This document shows positions 27,481 through 42,000 of a stretch of 64,000 nucleotides of DNA, piece by piece; within the stretch, counting starts at the first letter, position 1; each line of letters starts with the position of its first letter. Location of the stretch: the NCBI RefSeq assembly GCF_036417845.1, contig NC_089979.1, forward strand, positions 123,041,415-123,105,414, in the 5' to 3' direction. The DNA is from Apteryx mantelli (taxonomy: Eukaryota; Chordata; Aves; Apterygiformes; Apterygidae). Position numbers and translations under genes: made by a program. Below the pieces are notes generated by a model, which worked only from the letters and a program-made list of their open reading frames with translations, was not told the origin of the DNA and searched no databases.

Positions 27481-30087
27481 AAAGAAAATCTACAGGAAGT
27501 AGTTTTCTCTTGTCTGTACTTGTTGGTACTAAATTGAGACTAAGAAAAGGCTTTATACAGATGATATCCTAAATAATCTGTGATGTAGTTTTTAAGAGTT
27601 AGCACATCTGGAAAAAGCTGCCAATCTTTTTATGCAGATTCAGTGAGCATGGGATACAGCTACTGTTCAGGTAAACACTGCTTGTTACACTCATTTTTAT
27701 GCCCAGTGGTTAGAATGAAAAACTAGACATCCATATGAAAACGATTCCTCCTGTAGCTAATGTGTGATGTTCCCATGTCTGCAACATATTGGAAGTGGGC
27801 CAGTAAGGTATATTTGTTACACACTAGCCCAGTTCAACCAATGTGATTACAGAGAGCTGCTCTCTCTCCTAGGAACTAACCTACAAGAAGAAGTAGAGAA
27901 AGAAAAAGTTAACATAATCCATAATCCTTCAACAAAGAAATGTCACTCATCAAAGGCACTTTGCTTTTAGCCCATTAATTTGTGATACAGTTTCTAAAAA
28001 AGAAAAACTTAGAGATGATGCAAATCTCTATAAAACAGTTCTGAGCAGAGCAATAGCAAAGGGCCAGTTGCTTAGCAGTAATCACAGAGGCCCATGTACT
28101 GCTACTTAGGGAAGAACAGCACTGCAAACCCAGCTATATCTTTGCAGTCAATGTGATGAAAAGGCCATGGCCCTGAAAGGAAAACACCATTGACTTTCTT
28201 TGTTGTATTGCTTGTGCTTTCTTATATGCTCATTCTATTTTATTACCCTCAGTACTGATAATCAGATCCATCCCCTGTGACTCTGAGGTTAAACAATTCC
28301 TACTAAGTAATTTTAAGGGCTCTAATATATTGTTACTGTGACCTCTAACATGGTCTTTAAAATACTAAAAAAAAGGGTAGTATTTCAAAGCATAAAATAA
28401 TCCAAAGCATTTTGCATAACTTCATGTGCCTCCCACACATTTAAAATACAGTACTTAAGCACTATGAAATGTGTTTAGATGAGGCACAAGATATGCCAAT
28501 AACATGAAGGCTGCCCTAAAAAGTTTGTCTGTTCAGATGATTAGACAAATTATATAAGAAGAAGTTAATAACATTAAAAAGTTTCTAGTGCTAGTGCTGG
28601 TCTAATCATAAGGTCACTTACCACCCAATTCCTCTCCCATTTCTCTGAAGCCTTAGCCCACTACTAGTCAACTGATGGGTCAACAGCAACTGGTCCTCCA
28701 CAAGACAGGATGAAGTCAGCAGAATAATTTCTAACTGCTGCCAGTGTCCTCCTCTTCAAGAAATGCAAGCCAACTTATTCAACAATCACATTTTTATTGT
28801 CAGTTATTTTTATGTACAAAGCTTGTGATTACAATAGTAAAAATATGTTTTTATAAAACAAATGTAAAAAATTGCAGTTTTCTTTACCTCAATGCTAAGT
28901 GCTTTCCACATCTGCAAGTCACCCCAAAACAGCAGAGTATGGTGAAACAAAGATTTTTTTCTTTTTTTACCAAAAGGCTCAATAATTCTTTAATGAAGAA
29001 TGGAAGAGGAACACTGCCCCAGTCCATCTAACAAAGCTAATGAAACTAGGAAGCACATTATTTCTAGAACCAAAGGTATGCTGTATATTTATACACAGTT
29101 ATGTAAACCTTGAGACAATACAATAGACAGTCAGGAGCACAAATGAACTAAAGATTAAGGCAAACATAATGAAATGCCATAAGGGGAAATTCAGATTGCA
29201 CAGTGCCTATGTATATATGTAAATAGACCACCCACATACTACATGTGCACAGCTAAATAGTTTCAGTTTGGGATCCCTAACACTTTCCCTTGATAATGTG
29301 CATATATGTCAGTGGCCTAGAACTTGCTTTTCAAAAACTGCTGGACAAATACTGATAAGATGAAGACAAACAGTTCATTTTTTCTGCCACATCCTTCGCA
29401 AATGACCGCCAGCACAGCACCATCTGCTGGGAACAAACACTCTTTGGACAAATCTTTCCAGCATGAGTGTTTGTCACCACCTGTCTTCCTACACACAGAC
29501 GCAATAAAAAATATTGTATCTCTGATTCTTCTTTTTTTTTCCAGCAAAGATAAAATGATTAATCAAGTTAATCAGAGAGACTGTTAATTTAGCAATTGGC
29601 AGCTAGCAGGACTTGGCAAAAAGCACAATATGGTGTGTAGAAAGTCCTATCTAAGAAGGCATTTTGATAGAGTGGTTTCTAATTTCTGTGGGCTGACTTC
29701 ACAGGCAGAAATTTTCAAGAGACCAGTATGAGCTACTGAAGCCAAGAAGAACTTGGGAACCTGAAGCAGGGCCCCTAATTCATATTTAGACAGCTAAGTC
29801 AGAGGCCTGACATCTGCATGACTAGTGTTATGTTAGCTGACTTGGACTGAGCAATGTTTTGGGGTTTTCACTCCTTGCAAGAAGACTGGTTTGGATATAA
29901 AGGAAAAAAAAACACAAAAAGCAAGTGTTAATTCAGCAGGTGGTGGTGCTAGGTGAGAGATCTAAGCTAGTGATCATAACAGTGACTGTGTTACTTTGTC
30001 AGTGTTAAATCTGTGGAAGAATTAGTCACATTTCCACAGTCAAAACTAAGCTTCATTATAAAGTAGGACATCAACATCTTTATCATC
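27481..30087. other. Unique spacer between the two CR1 copies
   Basis: These 2.6 kb separate the 5' ends of two oppositely oriented CR1 elements. The sequence is AT-rich, with open frames no longer than 95 codons and no recognisable motif. I see no gene, RNA or repeat that I can name. It forms most of the loop of the inverted repeat. Confidence 0.6.
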
Positions 30088-30109
30088 CAAGTCAGGATGC
30101 CTCCAACAG

Positions 30110-32971
30110 GTGAATGCAGCCAGGGAAGTGCGCATGGGATGTGGCTATGGAGGACCCTCTTTTAGCCCTCCTGGGAAACCTGCATGCTCGATCACCTCCC
30201 TGAAATGCCTGTACACCAATGCACGCAGCTTGGGGAACAAACAGGAAGAACTAGAGATATCTGTGCGGTCGCAGGGCCATGATCTCATTGCCATTACGGA
30301 GACATGGTGGGATAGCTCGCATGACTGGAGTGCTGTCATGGATGGCTACGTGCTTTTTAGGAAAGACAGGCCAGGAAAGCGAGGTGGTGGAGTTGCTCTT
30401 TATGTGAGAGAGCAACTGGAATGTATTGAGCTGTGCCTAGGGGTGGATGAAGAGCGAGTCGAGAGCTTATGGGTAAGGATCAAAGGGCAGGCTAATAGAG
30501 GTGACACTGTTGTGGGTGTTTACTACAGGCCACCTGATCAGGATGAGGAAGTTGATGAGGCCTTCTACAGACAGCTGGAAGTAGCCTCACGATCCCAGGC
30601 CCTGGTTCTCATGGGGGACTTCAACCACCCCGATATCTGCTGGAAAGACAACACAGCTAGGCACAAACAGTCCTGGAGATTCCTGCAGAGCATTGGTGAC
30701 AACTTCTTGACACAGGTGGTGGAGGAGCCAACAAGGAGAGGTGTGCTGCTGGACCTCGTACTAACAAACAAAGAAGGACTGGTGGAAGATGTGAAGGTTG
30801 GGGGCTGCCTTGGCTGCAGTGACCATGAGATGGTGGAGTTCAGGATCCTGCGAGGAGGCAGCAGGGCACCAAGTAGGATCGCAACCCTGGACTTCAGGAG
30901 AGCAAACTTTGTCCTCTTCAGGGACCTACTTGGAGGAATCCCATGGGTGAGGGCCCTGGAAGGAAGGAGTGTTCAAGAGAGTTGGTTAATATTCAAACAT
31001 CACCTCCTCCAGGCTCAAGAGCGGTGCATCCCTATGAGTAGGAAGTCAAGCAAAGGAGGTAGGAGACCTGCATGGATGAGCAAGGAGCTCCTGGCAAAAC
31101 TCAACCAGAAGAAGGAAGTCTACAGAAAGTGGAAAGGGGGACAGGCCACTTGGGATGAATATAGGAATGTTGTCAGAGTATGCAGGGATGCGACGAGGAA
31201 GGCTAAGGCCCGTTTGGAATTAAATCTGGCTAGAGATGTCAAGGACAACAAGAAGGGCTTCTTCAAATACATCAGCAGCAAGAGGAAGACTAGGGAAAAT
31301 GTGGGCCCTTTGCTGAATGGGGTGGGTGTCCTGGTGACGAAGGATGCAGAGAAGGCAGAGTTACTGAATGCCTTCTTTGCTTCAGTCTTTACTGGTCAGG
31401 CCAGCCCTCAGGAACCCCAGACCCTGGTGGCAAGAGAGAAAGTCTGGAGAGAGGAAGTCTTTCCCTTGGTGGAGGAGGAGTGGGTTAGAGATCATTTAAG
31501 CAAACTTGACACCCACAAATCCATGGGCCCTGATGGGATGCACCCACGAGTGCTGAGGGAGCTGGCGGACATTATTGCTAAGCCACTCTCCATCATCTTT
31601 GAAAGGTCATGGAGAACAGGAGAGGTGCCCGAGGACTGGAAGAAAGCCAATGTCACCCCAGTCTTTAAAAAGGGCAAGAAGGAGGACCCAGGGAACTACA
31701 GGCCAGTCAGCCTCACCTCCATCCCTGGAAAGGTGATGGAGCAGCTCATCCTGGAAGCCATCTCCACGCATGTGGAGGAAAAGAAGGTGACCAGGAGTAG
31801 TCAGCATGGCTTCACCAAGGGGAAATCATGCCTAACCAATCTGATAGCCTTCTATGATGGAATGACTGGCTGGGTAGATGAGGGGAGAGCAGTGGATGTT
31901 GTCTACCTAGACTTCAGCAAGGCTTTTGACACTGTCTCCCATAGCATCCTCATAGACAAGCTCAGGAAGTGCGGGTTAGATGAGTGGACAGTGAGGTGGA
32001 TTGAGAACTGGCTGAATGGCAGAGCTCAGAGAGTTGTGCTCAGTGGCACAGAGTCTAGTTGGAGGCCTGTAGCTAGCGGTGTCCCCCAGGGGTCAGTCCT
32101 GGGTCCAGTCTTGTTCAACTTCTTCATCAATGACCTGGATGAAGGCACAGAGTGCACCCTCAGCAAGTTTGCTGATGATACAAAACTGGGAGGAGTGGCC
32201 GATACGCCAGAGGGCTGTGCTGCCATTCAAAGAGACTTGGACAGGCTGGAGAGGTGGGCAGAGAGGAACCTCATGAAATTCAACAAAGGGAAGTGCAGGG
32301 TCCTGCACCTGGGGAGGAATAACCCCATGCACCAGTACAGGTTGGGGGTGGACCTGCTGGAAAGCAGCTCTGCTGAGAAGGACCTGGGAGTGCTGGTGGA
32401 CACCAAGTTAAGCATGAGGCAGCAATGTGCCCTTGTGGCCAAGAAGGCCAATGGTATCCTGGGCTGCATCAGAAAGAGTGTTGCCAGCAGGTCGAGGGAG
32501 GTGATTCTCCCCCTCTACTCAGCCCTGGTGAGGCCACATCTAGAGTACTGCGTCCAGTTCTGGGCTCCCCAGTACAAGAGGGATGTGGCACTACTGGAGC
32601 AAGTCCAGCGAAGGGCCACAAAGATGATTAGGGGACTGGAGCATCTCTCTTATGAGGAAAGGCTGAGAGAGCTGGGCCTGTTTAGCTTGGAGAAGAGAAG
32701 GCTGAGAGGAGATCTTATCAATGTGTACAAGTATCTGAAGGGAGGGTGTCGAGAGGATGGGGCCAGACTCTTTTCAGTGGTGACGAGCGACAGGACGCGA
32801 GGCAATGGGCACAAACTGAAACACAGACACTTCCATCTTAACATGAGGAAAAACTTTTTCACTGTGAGGGTGACAGAGCACTGGAACAGGTTGCCCCGAG
32901 AGGTGGTGGAGTCTCCTTCTCTGGAGATATTCAAAATGCGCCTGGATGCAATCCTGTGCAATGTGCTCTAG
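30110..32971 (+). CDS. CR1 ORF2 polyprotein: AP-type endonuclease and reverse transcriptase, intact
   Basis: This is an uninterrupted 953-codon frame. ORF2 carries out target-primed reverse transcription: the endonuclease nicks the target DNA and the reverse transcriptase copies element RNA from the nick. Endonuclease signatures occur in order: TNARS (Asn37), TETWW (Glu64), GDFNHPD (Asp170, Asn172) and CSDHE (Asp238, His239). Reverse transcriptase signatures are [10 protein letters not shown] (473-482), [13 protein letters not shown] (529-541), [23 protein letters not shown] (Asp601), [11 protein letters not shown] (656-666) and FADD (687-690), so every catalytic acid is present. The first listed codon is GTG; the first ATG in frame is at 30,134 (VRMGCG), leaving 945 codons. 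The copy lacks ORF1 and an upstream promoter, so independent mobility is unlikely, although the enzyme itself appears undamaged. Confidence 0.95.
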   Translation: MNAAREVRMGCGYGGPSFSPPGKPACSITSLKCLYTNARSLGNKQEELEISVRSQGHDLIAITETWWDSSHDWSAVMDGYVLFRKDRPGKRGGGVALYVREQLECIELCLGVDEERVESLWVRIKGQANRGDTVVGVYYRPPDQDEEVDEAFYRQLEVASRSQALVLMGDFNHPDICWKDNTARHKQSWRFLQSIGDNFLTQVVEEPTRRGVLLDLVLTNKEGLVEDVKVGGCLGCSDHEMVEFRILRGGSRAPSRIATLDFRRANFVLFRDLLGGIPWVRALEGRSVQESWLIFKHHLLQAQERCIPMSRKSSKGGRRPAWMSKELLAKLNQKKEVYRKWKGGQATWDEYRNVVRVCRDATRKAKARLELNLARDVKDNKKGFFKYISSKRKTRENVGPLLNGVGVLVTKDAEKAELLNAFFASVFTGQASPQEPQTLVAREKVWREEVFPLVEEEWVRDHLSKLDTHKSMGPDGMHPRVLRELADIIAKPLSIIFERSWRTGEVPEDWKKANVTPVFKKGKKEDPGNYRPVSLTSIPGKVMEQLILEAISTHVEEKKVTRSSQHGFTKGKSCLTNLIAFYDGMTGWVDEGRAVDVVYLDFSKAFDTVSHSILIDKLRKCGLDEWTVRWIENWLNGRAQRVVLSGTESSWRPVASGVPQGSVLGPVLFNFFINDLDEGTECTLSKFADDTKLGGVADTPEGCAAIQRDLDRLERWAERNLMKFNKGKCRVLHLGRNNPMHQYRLGVDLLESSSAEKDLGVLVDTKLSMRQQCALVAKKANGILGCIRKSVASRSREVILPLYSALVRPHLEYCVQFWAPQYKRDVALLEQVQRRATKMIRGLEHLSYEERLRELGLFSLEKRRLRGDLINVYKYLKGGCREDGARLFSVVTSDRTRGNGHKLKHRHFHLNMRKNFFTVRVTEHWNRLPREVVESPSLEIFKMRLDAILCNVL

Positions 32972-33032
32972 GTGACCCTGCTTGAGCAGGGGGGTTGGAC
33001 TAGATGATCTCCAGAGGTCCCTTCCAACCTCA

Positions 33033-33062
33033 GTGATTCTGTGATTCTGTGATTCTGTGATT
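33033..33062 (+). repeat. CR1 3'-terminal 8-bp microsatellite
   Basis: GTGATTCTGTGATTCTGTGA repeats close the plus-strand CR1 copy. This is the octamer (ATTCTGTG)n that identifies the CR1 3' end. Confidence 0.92.
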
Positions 33063-36000
33063 AGCTATGAAAAACATCATGCCTCCTCCCCACATTAACA
33101 GTGAGAGCCAGCTGGAAAATTTTTCTGGTTTTTTTTGACAGATTATTTTTTCTGGGCAGAAAAACCTCCATTGGGGAAACTGAACCTTTTAATGGAAACC
33201 TGAAAAACTCTCATCTTGAAAGCGTACTCCAGAGCAGAACTTCTGAATCTTCAGAAGGGCTGTTTAGAGATATGGGCAATGTGCTGAGGCAACCACACTG
33301 CTTCTGCTGCGGGAAATATCTGTTTGCTCTGCCTCAAGGATCCCCTTGCTGCATCCCATTATGTGGCACAGGCAGAGCCAGAAAGACATTACTGAAAAAT
33401 GGGCAAACGTGTTGCTTGCAGAAAGAAATATTACATTTAGTGATACTCCCAAAAGAGTTTGGGTTTTTTTGACAAACCTTTAATTGTTGGATCTCCTTTA
33501 AAAACAAAACAAAACCTCCAAGAGCTAGGATCCCTTAACAAGATGCAAGTAAGAGTGAGTTGAACTTAACAGTATTATCTTATGATACAAATTTTACACT
33601 GACTGGAAGATCTAGGAAAGACACCCAGGAACACCAGACTGAGTTGTAGGCATTATTCAGTATCAGCTAACCAGCTGTGCACGTGGTGAAGCAGCTCAAT
33701 ATGACACAATATGTCAGAGACTTAGAAACAGGTGCATTTAGTAGAGCCAGTTCATGTATTTTGTTAGAGAAACTCTTTTCCGCTATTACTGGTGATCCCA
33801 GTGGGCTGAGTAAGAACAGACAAATGTACTTGTGTGTCCAGATTTTCAGCGAGAACTAACTACAGGTACTCACTGAGAATATCATCACAGATGAACAGTT
33901 AAGAAAGGGTCATCCATGATGTTTTCAAACAAATGTTATCTACCTACAGTTATTAACATGTCAAAATATTACTGTATTCTCATCACTATTTGTCTACAGC
34001 TTTGCAAATTTGCTATGCCACTGTGTCTTTTTCCCCACAAAGGGATTTGCAAGCGGAGCAGCCAATCCACAACCTATATGTCTCCTAAAACATTTTATGA
34101 TTCTGGAAAATAATTTCTATTAGGAGAATTTCATAAAATAGCAAGGAAAACTGAGCATAAAAGTGCACATAAACACCTAACTGTAACAACCTCTGGCACT
34201 TTAATTCAACATAGTTTAGTTTTCTCCTCATAAAAATGGTTTCATTTCACAGAAGGTACAGTTTAACATAAAGATTACTATAACTTGAATAATCTGAATG
34301 ACATTTTTGATTAATTATTTTTCCATCTACTTTTAGTAAGAAAAAATGAACAGGAGGGGAGGTCACTGTGACCAACAGTGTTCTCCAAATCCAGCTGGAG
34401 ACTGCTAGCAGTAGCTATTTACTGTTTAAGAAGACAAATCTACAAGCTCCAAATATTTTTCAAGTGCTAAATCAATTAATCAATATTTAAAGACCATATA
34501 TGATAAAATACTTTGATCAGTTGCCCCTCCAAAGACTAGTGCTGTTATTTCACTTCTACAGTGCACAGTAGCAACTTGCAGCCTCCACCACATGGTACCT
34601 CATTGTGCTAGTCAAAGATAATTAGAATAACAGTTCAAGACCCAAAAAACCATGCAGTTTAAAAGGCAAGCCTGACCAAAAGGGTAAAATAAATGTGAGG
34701 ATATATGAGAGGGGATAATAAAAATGTATAGGTTGTGCATTCTAGTAAATACTATTGCAGTGAATATAATTATTTTTCTGAGCAACATCTTTGTGTCTCT
34801 ACCTGACTAATGAGGTGTGCTGTTTCATTTTGGTTTTATTTCACATAGGTTCTGTACTAATTAATATTAGAGAGCTTGAAGCCTTTGCAAATGGTGGAGC
34901 AGAAAGCAGAAAAGGGAGAAGAAAGGGCAGTACTCCTTACAGAGCATGTCAATGTCTGCCTCTCAAAAGCTTATTCCTTCTCCTTTTTCTTGTTCTCCCA
35001 AAACGCAGAGGTTTGTATGCACATGAATTCTGGCCTTGGTGGTAGAATACAAACTGCATTTCATGGGAGTCATCAACATGTGTTGGTCGAGAGGGTTAGC
35101 TGTCTCTTTGAAAGAGAACAATGGACACAAAACCTGAGGTGAGGGTTCATCCCTACAAGCTTTGGCATGGAGGGATTTGTTGTATAAATAATAGTTTTCA
35201 TTCACACTGGGGTATGCCTTTAGCATCTAGTCACACATAAAAGAGGAAGAAATAGGTGTCATGGAAATTGCTGGCAAGCCATTGATTTCATGCAGCTTTT
35301 GGGACATTTTTACATCCCTACATCACTTTGTTGAGAGAAAAATGCAGTCAAATATGAGGAATGTGGGTGTTCATTCAGAAATGAAGGGTCAGCTTAAAAA
35401 GTCATCCCAGGTTTCAAAGACCAAGGCTACTGCTACTCAGAAGTGAGAACAGAGCTTTGCAATAGCCCTCTGGCTAGCACAGAAGGAGTGTGCCTGTAAG
35501 AAACAGATGTCTCAGGGTTCTGCCTCATTTTTACATTTTTAGCAATACTGGCATGTTGGTTTTCGTCCTGCTAATATCTAGTTGAATCCAACTAAAATTG
35601 CTGTCTCTCTGCCTAGCATTCTTTGCTCAGAACTCATGGGGACAAAAGGGTGTATCTGAGTGCAAGAGTATTACACTATGAGATCAGGCAGCTATTATAT
35701 AAATGAGATCTTTTGATTGTTAGTGTTAAGCACTACCAGAAAAAAACATTTATAATACAGCTCTAAGTTACTTCTTTCAACAGTGCAGTACATCCAACTG
35801 CATTAAAAAATTCCAAAAGGAACATAAGGACTCAGCTCAGTCACTGAACTATTTACAATAACCTCCTTTCCATCTGACTCCACTGAAAAATTTTTGTAAA
35901 AATGGCAGGCAAAGAGAAGAAAAGGATAAGAGTATCACAAAACAGGACTCTAAAAAAGTGTCAAAAATAAACACTGTATGTGGTGTCCAACTTTGTAAAT

Positions 36001-39000
36001 GAGGCAGTGACGTGTTAATCCACCTTCCCGTTTTAATAAATACGGCCTATAAAGTGATGGGACATATTGTACTCGCAGAAGTCTACAATTAGATGAAAGT
36101 AAAGAGGTTAGTTAGACATATCCAAACAGATTCATGATTAGCAATAATTATCTGTCTTTGGTTACACCTTGGAATTTGCTCAGTAGCCACCACTGACAAG
36201 AGTGGGGAGACCACTAGGAAGATCACAGTGAAGATTTATGTGATAAACAGCTACCTGAAGATGAAATGTAAAGGTTATGGGATGGTGGGGAGAAGAGACA
36301 AGGTAGCAGTAACAAAAGTATATCTTGCCCCATGGGTAGGAGTTTCAATTCATCATTTGCCTAGCCCTGATCATCTGAGGCATCATTCTTAGCTAAATCA
36401 GGCAACTAAATGATCTCACTTGTATCTTTTCAAACTGCTGAGTATACAAAATGAACACAAATTACTACCTGGTTCTTTTTAAGGTTGAAAAATGAGTGTG
36501 AAACTCATTGCTGCAAACATAAATAGGTATTCAATGGCATCTTATATTTACAAGAGCAACTTACATGTATTTTTATATGAATAACCACAGAATTAACATG
36601 TTTGTTAATGCTCATCTTTGAGAGCTGTGTTGCCTTCCTCTTTTGCTTGCAGATGTAACTCAGGGTCTTGACTTCAATTTATAGAATTCCTTGGTCCTGT
36701 CTCTTTGGCAGGCCATGCTTTCAGACAGACTGGGCTTAGGTAAGAATTTGAGCGACGAGTCCACAGGATTAATGACATGTGACTTGTGGTCAGTAGAGGA
36801 CTCTTGACGCTTTAATAGGTTTACCTATAGTACTCTAGTACAGCTGAAGTTAGCAGACTTTTAGGCTTACCCCTTTTTAAAGCTTCTGTAAGGAATGTGG
36901 CTTTTGCTAGCAGGCTTTTCATTTAAGCAATTTTTACGGTAAATTTGTATGGATATCAAGTCCTGAAATATTTTCCAAGTGAATCAATTCTGTAACGAAC
37001 CTCATCTTCTCTTTAGCACAGAGATACTTTATTAGCTTAAAAAACAATAAAAACTACAGGTCAAGTTTCTTTTCTAAACTTGACAGTTCTTCTAGTTTAC
37101 AAGAATTTATGTCCTGTACCTCATATCCTAATTCCATTTTCCTGGAAAAGAAACTTTATATCCCTCCTACCTTATAGCCTAGCTATAGTTAATAAGATTT
37201 GACTATCAAAAATGGTCAATAGATATTACTTTTATTAACATTTTGGTGTGACTCCAGAAAGATACAATGACAGAGTACCACATTCTTAATGCACAATGCG
37301 CGTTGGTAGTAAGAACACAATAAGACATACAAAAATATTCAGTGCTGTATCAGTGTCTCTCATGGTGTCCTCCTCTGCTGCACACAGAAAGATGATGAGG
37401 AACAAGATGCTGTAAGAAAGCAGAAAGTATCCTTACTCCAGCCCAGTGAACAGGAAAGGCCAACAGAAATCAGCATGGACTGAAAGGAGCAATTTTACTA
37501 GGAGGTACCACTAGATAGAAAGGATGAAGAAGTGTAGCCAGAATAAGAGATGCCTCCCCATGATGCCCAGAAGGAAACAGAGGACAGAATGCCACTGTTG
37601 CTTGCTAAATATAAAAAGTACATAAAACTAGCACTGACCATTACTGCCTCAGGTAAAACTATATTTGTTCTTCCTTAAATGAAAATTTAGGAGCCAAACT
37701 CCAAGCTAGACTTGATTTTAGGCTTTTTGTGATCAATACCAATCCCCCACTGTGAGTCTTTTTAAGAAGTTTCCAGCTACAAAAGCCAGGCATTTCTTCA
37801 TATCAGATCTGGATAAACAGAGGAACTCAGTGTAATACTCAAGTATTTGTTAATTAATCAAGGCAACTTTTCCGCACTTGAAGTACACACAGTTATTTTT
37901 TGACGGTGGTGGGTATAAACAAGAAATTGCAATTAAAATGAGAGAAGTGGGGAAAAAGCAAAGAAAGGCACTTAAAAAAAGAAAAAAACAGCTTCACTGA
38001 GAGTTCACAAGAACCACCGTCCCCTATCCCCTCCTTTCTTCAGCATCCTGGAAGCTTTCAGCAATATGCTGAGCAAAACAGTATCAGCCAGTTCATTTAA
38101 CTTCTTTCAACAAAGCATTGATGCCAAATCTCAGGAGCAAAATGAGAGATACGGGCAGTCTGAACTCTAAGAGTACCACCAGAAGGGGAGACACCTTAAA
38201 ATCCCTACCTCTTCCTCAAAAAGCCAGGAAAACAAGATGTGATGTGTATGCAGGTTGCAAAGATTAATACTGCTTTGAAGCTACCAGACTGTGTGTCCCT
38301 ACGTTGCGAAACCCTCAAGAACAAGCTGCGGGACCTCCTGATCAGAAGGCTCTGCTATCAAGTGCAATTCCCATGAAAGCTCTCTCTCCTCCAGCAGATC
38401 TTCTCATAAGCAAGATGTCCCCAGACAGCAAGTTCTGCATGAAACCCTGTTCAAGAGATAACAACCAGTAGTTCTGAAAGCTCAGAACTAGTAAGGCCTG
38501 ATTTCTGACCTCTTTTTTTTCTGTGGATTCTCTGATGCTTAATAAAGGGTGAGCTTACTAGCCTTTCTCTCCATGGACAATCTCTCATCTACCTGGATGT
38601 TTGTCTTCATGAAATATGCAGGAACTTAATAGCTCTGAGATCTCTACTCCATCTCTGTCAAATTCAGATGCAATTGCCCAGTGTTCAATATTTACTGAGA
38701 GGTCAGGAAGAAATGACTGATATAAACAGGCACACATACACAAAGGGCAATTCCATAGCTTTGGTTCTTTAGGAAACAAACCAAACTTCCAACATCTCTG
38801 TAACCAAGAAGGAAATAAACTGCCTTGCTGTTCTGACTTGTCATAGTAATAGTAATAGTATGCAGAAAGTCTACAGTGGAGTTATGACTGATTATTGGTT
38901 TTGGCACTGTCATATTACATAACCAAAGGTGGTTTTCTTTACTGAAAGTCTAAAGGAATTGCTCTAGAGAGCAGTAAGGCTAAAGGACAGTCCAACAAAT

Positions 39001-42000
39001 AATTCCTCCTTTAATAGAGAAACATTTAATTTCCTACTGATTTTATACACTTCTCTAATCCTGACAGTTATGGTGACATTCTGATCAGCTCTGTGTAGTC
39101 ACAGAGTTGCTGTTTGTGGGACACTTACTCCAGGAATAAGGCTCTCCATAATTACATGCATGCTCAGATATACCCACTGGATTACAGCCAAGCAGAATAC
39201 TGGACAATCTTGCATTTAACATAGTGTGGAAGTTGGACCATCACAAATACATCTACAATCCTCTTGCTGTTTAGAAAAATATTTATCTGAATGAAGAGAT
39301 GAAAAAGAAATTATCCATCCCCAAATGCTGATTAAACAGCAGAGCATACAGGCAAGGAGTATTTAGATTTTAAATAAACCTATCTTCTCATGTGAAAAAT
39401 ACAAATAGCTGAGATACTACTTAGAGTTTATGACTTGGTCACTCAACACATCAAAATATGTAGACATGCAAGTGAAGCTGATATTAACTGAAGAATTCAT
39501 GCTGGATCCAACTCCCTATTCAATGAGTGCCTTGCTTTGATTCAACATCAATTAATTTTATCACAGGCCTTCACTACAGCACCTTGTATGTGGCTGTTTT
39601 ATCTGAAGATCATTTTCTGTCATTTTTGAGCAGCATAATTAACTACTATGAGCAAGTAAGCATGAAATCAAAACTATAGGTAACTCTCTGGTCTCCTCTC
39701 TCCTTTGCTACACATCAATTTGTTGCACACAAGTCAATGTCAACTTTCACACAACTCTTTCCATAGATTATCCTGCATATGCCAGTAAGAAAATGTTCAG
39801 TGGTGAAGTCAGCATATGTTTTAAAATGGTTGTATGCTGCTTTTGCTGGAGGAAGCTTCGTAGTCAATTAGTTGCTCAGTACAGTAGATGCAGCTGAAAC
39901 AATTATGCTTCATCAACTGTATAAGGGTACTTTCATCATTACAGAGTAATATTGTCTCAAAGGAAAAAAAAGGTGAGCAGCAGCCATTTCCTAGATCTGG
40001 AACTATAAAACAGTCACATTCACATTCGGAAAACATACCATAACTGCAAATATACTCCTTGGGTTCAAAACCAATACGAGCTGTATAATATATTGGGGGA
40101 TGTAGCATCTGATGCTCTTGGATGAATCATCAAAGGAAAACAAAACACAGCAAGTTATTCTGACTATAAGGCTTCATATTTTTGTGTCAATCACCTTGAC
40201 ATCATTAAATAGACATAGATACAATGCGTTAAAGGATGAGGACAGCACAAGGAATTGAACCTAGGAACCAGTCACTGAGGTGAGTTCAATGCTCACTGGC
40301 AAGATTAATCTGGATTCTGATTCTAGTTTGCACTTGATCGACACTATTCAAAGCCCAAGTCTCCCTCTACTTTATGAGTAACACTGAAGACGACATGACA
40401 CAATCTTCCGTTGTTTCTTCAGCAAGTCTTAACTGCAGAAAAGTTCCCCATGACGGTGTTTCATCTTCATTTCTCCTTTCTTTTGTTTAAGGGTGGTTTT
40501 TGGAGGCAATTTTCCCACCTTTTTGTCTGATTTCTCTCTAGTACACTTCCTCATGTTTATATACTGTTTTACAGCATTCTGTCTATACCTTATTCATCTC
40601 CTACTATTTCTAAATCTATGCCTTTTCTAGCTCTGATTTACTGGACTTCTATTTCCTCTTTTCCTTTCTTTTTTAATCTTCTCATTTATAAATCACATTT
40701 CAAGATCCTTTTTGGTGATCAGTTGGGGGGTGTGTGTCATGTACTTGCTGGGTTGCAGATGTTTTCCTAATAAGTCCAGCACCTTTTGCATCCAGCCACT
40801 AGGGGAAACTGATTCTGAAGCTGGATTTAGCAGAGGGTACATTCTTATGTACTATTTAGATAAGACAAAGATATGCTTTATTTAGAGATATTTAAAATAA
40901 ATTGAGCCTGAACATATAGGCTCCTATTTCACTAGTTAATTCCCCTACAGCATCTGTATTTTTTGAATCTCAAATTCCAGCTAGCTAGTTAGCTTATTCC
41001 TTAAACTCCTAGAAGCAGAAGTTAAAAAATAGCCTTAAATGAAAGCGAGTAAAATGGAATATGAATCTAATGCAGGAGTTCCCTTGTGGAATCTTAAAAC
41101 TGATCTGTGCCACATTCTGTAAGGTTCAGATCAGATGTGATCATCTGGAAAGTAGGTTTTGAGAATAAATGTCAAGCAGCATGATTATCAAAAAAAGGCA
41201 AGCGGTACAGATGACTTTCAAGCTTTGCAAAGCTCTGTGTGAAAGGTTCTTACCCTTCCTATGACTATCCTTTGATAGAAACTGAAGGAATACAAAATGT
41301 GCCAGAGGGAAACACTGATTCCACACAATCAATAATTTTGATTTTCATGCTGTTGCAATTCACTAATAAATTAGGAATCAGAGAACTAAAAAATGCCAGA
41401 TGGTTCATTATGAAATACACCAGCTGTCCTTTTTCCTCCAGTGTCTCACTCTAAACTGGTAGGAAATGGAGTCACTTTAATCTACTCTGCATGGCCCTAC
41501 AATAAAAACTGCCACCAAAATAAAGGTCGAAATATCTAGATACTCACTGGATTCACCTAGTCTACCATCATAATGTCATGTAGTGTAATCACTCACCTAC
41601 TTTGCAAAGCAAATCACATATTTCCACTGATGTATCTCTGCTCTCAATGCTATGCTGTTTGTACATCAATCAACAGTTGTTGTATTATATTTATTCCTAG
41701 CAATGTCAGCAGCATGCTCATTTGGTTTCCAAGCATGTCTACTGGTTTCCAAACACGACCTCTGTCTCAGTTTGTAGTCTCAAGGTAGACTAGTAGACTA
41801 ACAGCTATTCGTATAAGCTGGATCAACATCTATACAGTTGAACAACCAAGGACATGAGTAGGATGTGTATGTTATACTTCAAGCGTAACAACGTCAGTTA
41901 GCAAGATTCTTATTAGATATCATGTCAAAGGCGGTTCCTACATTAGGGACTTGGGAATAGAAAGGAAAGGTAGTTTTACAGAGATATACAGATATGACTT

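Larger units (their letters stand above)
30088..33062 (+). mobile_element. CR1 LINE with intact ORF2, 5'-truncated just before ORF2
   Basis: Similarity to the minus-strand copy starts at CAAGTCAGGATGCC (30,088) and ends in the (ATTCTGTG)n tail (33,062). The element thus contains ORF2, the 3' UTR and the tail but none of ORF1. Truncation at the 5' end is usual for LINEs because reverse transcription starts at the 3' end. The cut falls about 22 bp before the 953-codon ORF2 frame as listed, so the whole enzyme-coding part survives. No target-site duplication is visible. Confidence 0.95.

Noticed and set aside
27008..27502. 164-codon plus-strand frame
   Set aside because: It is the antisense of the CR1 ORF1 esterase frame.
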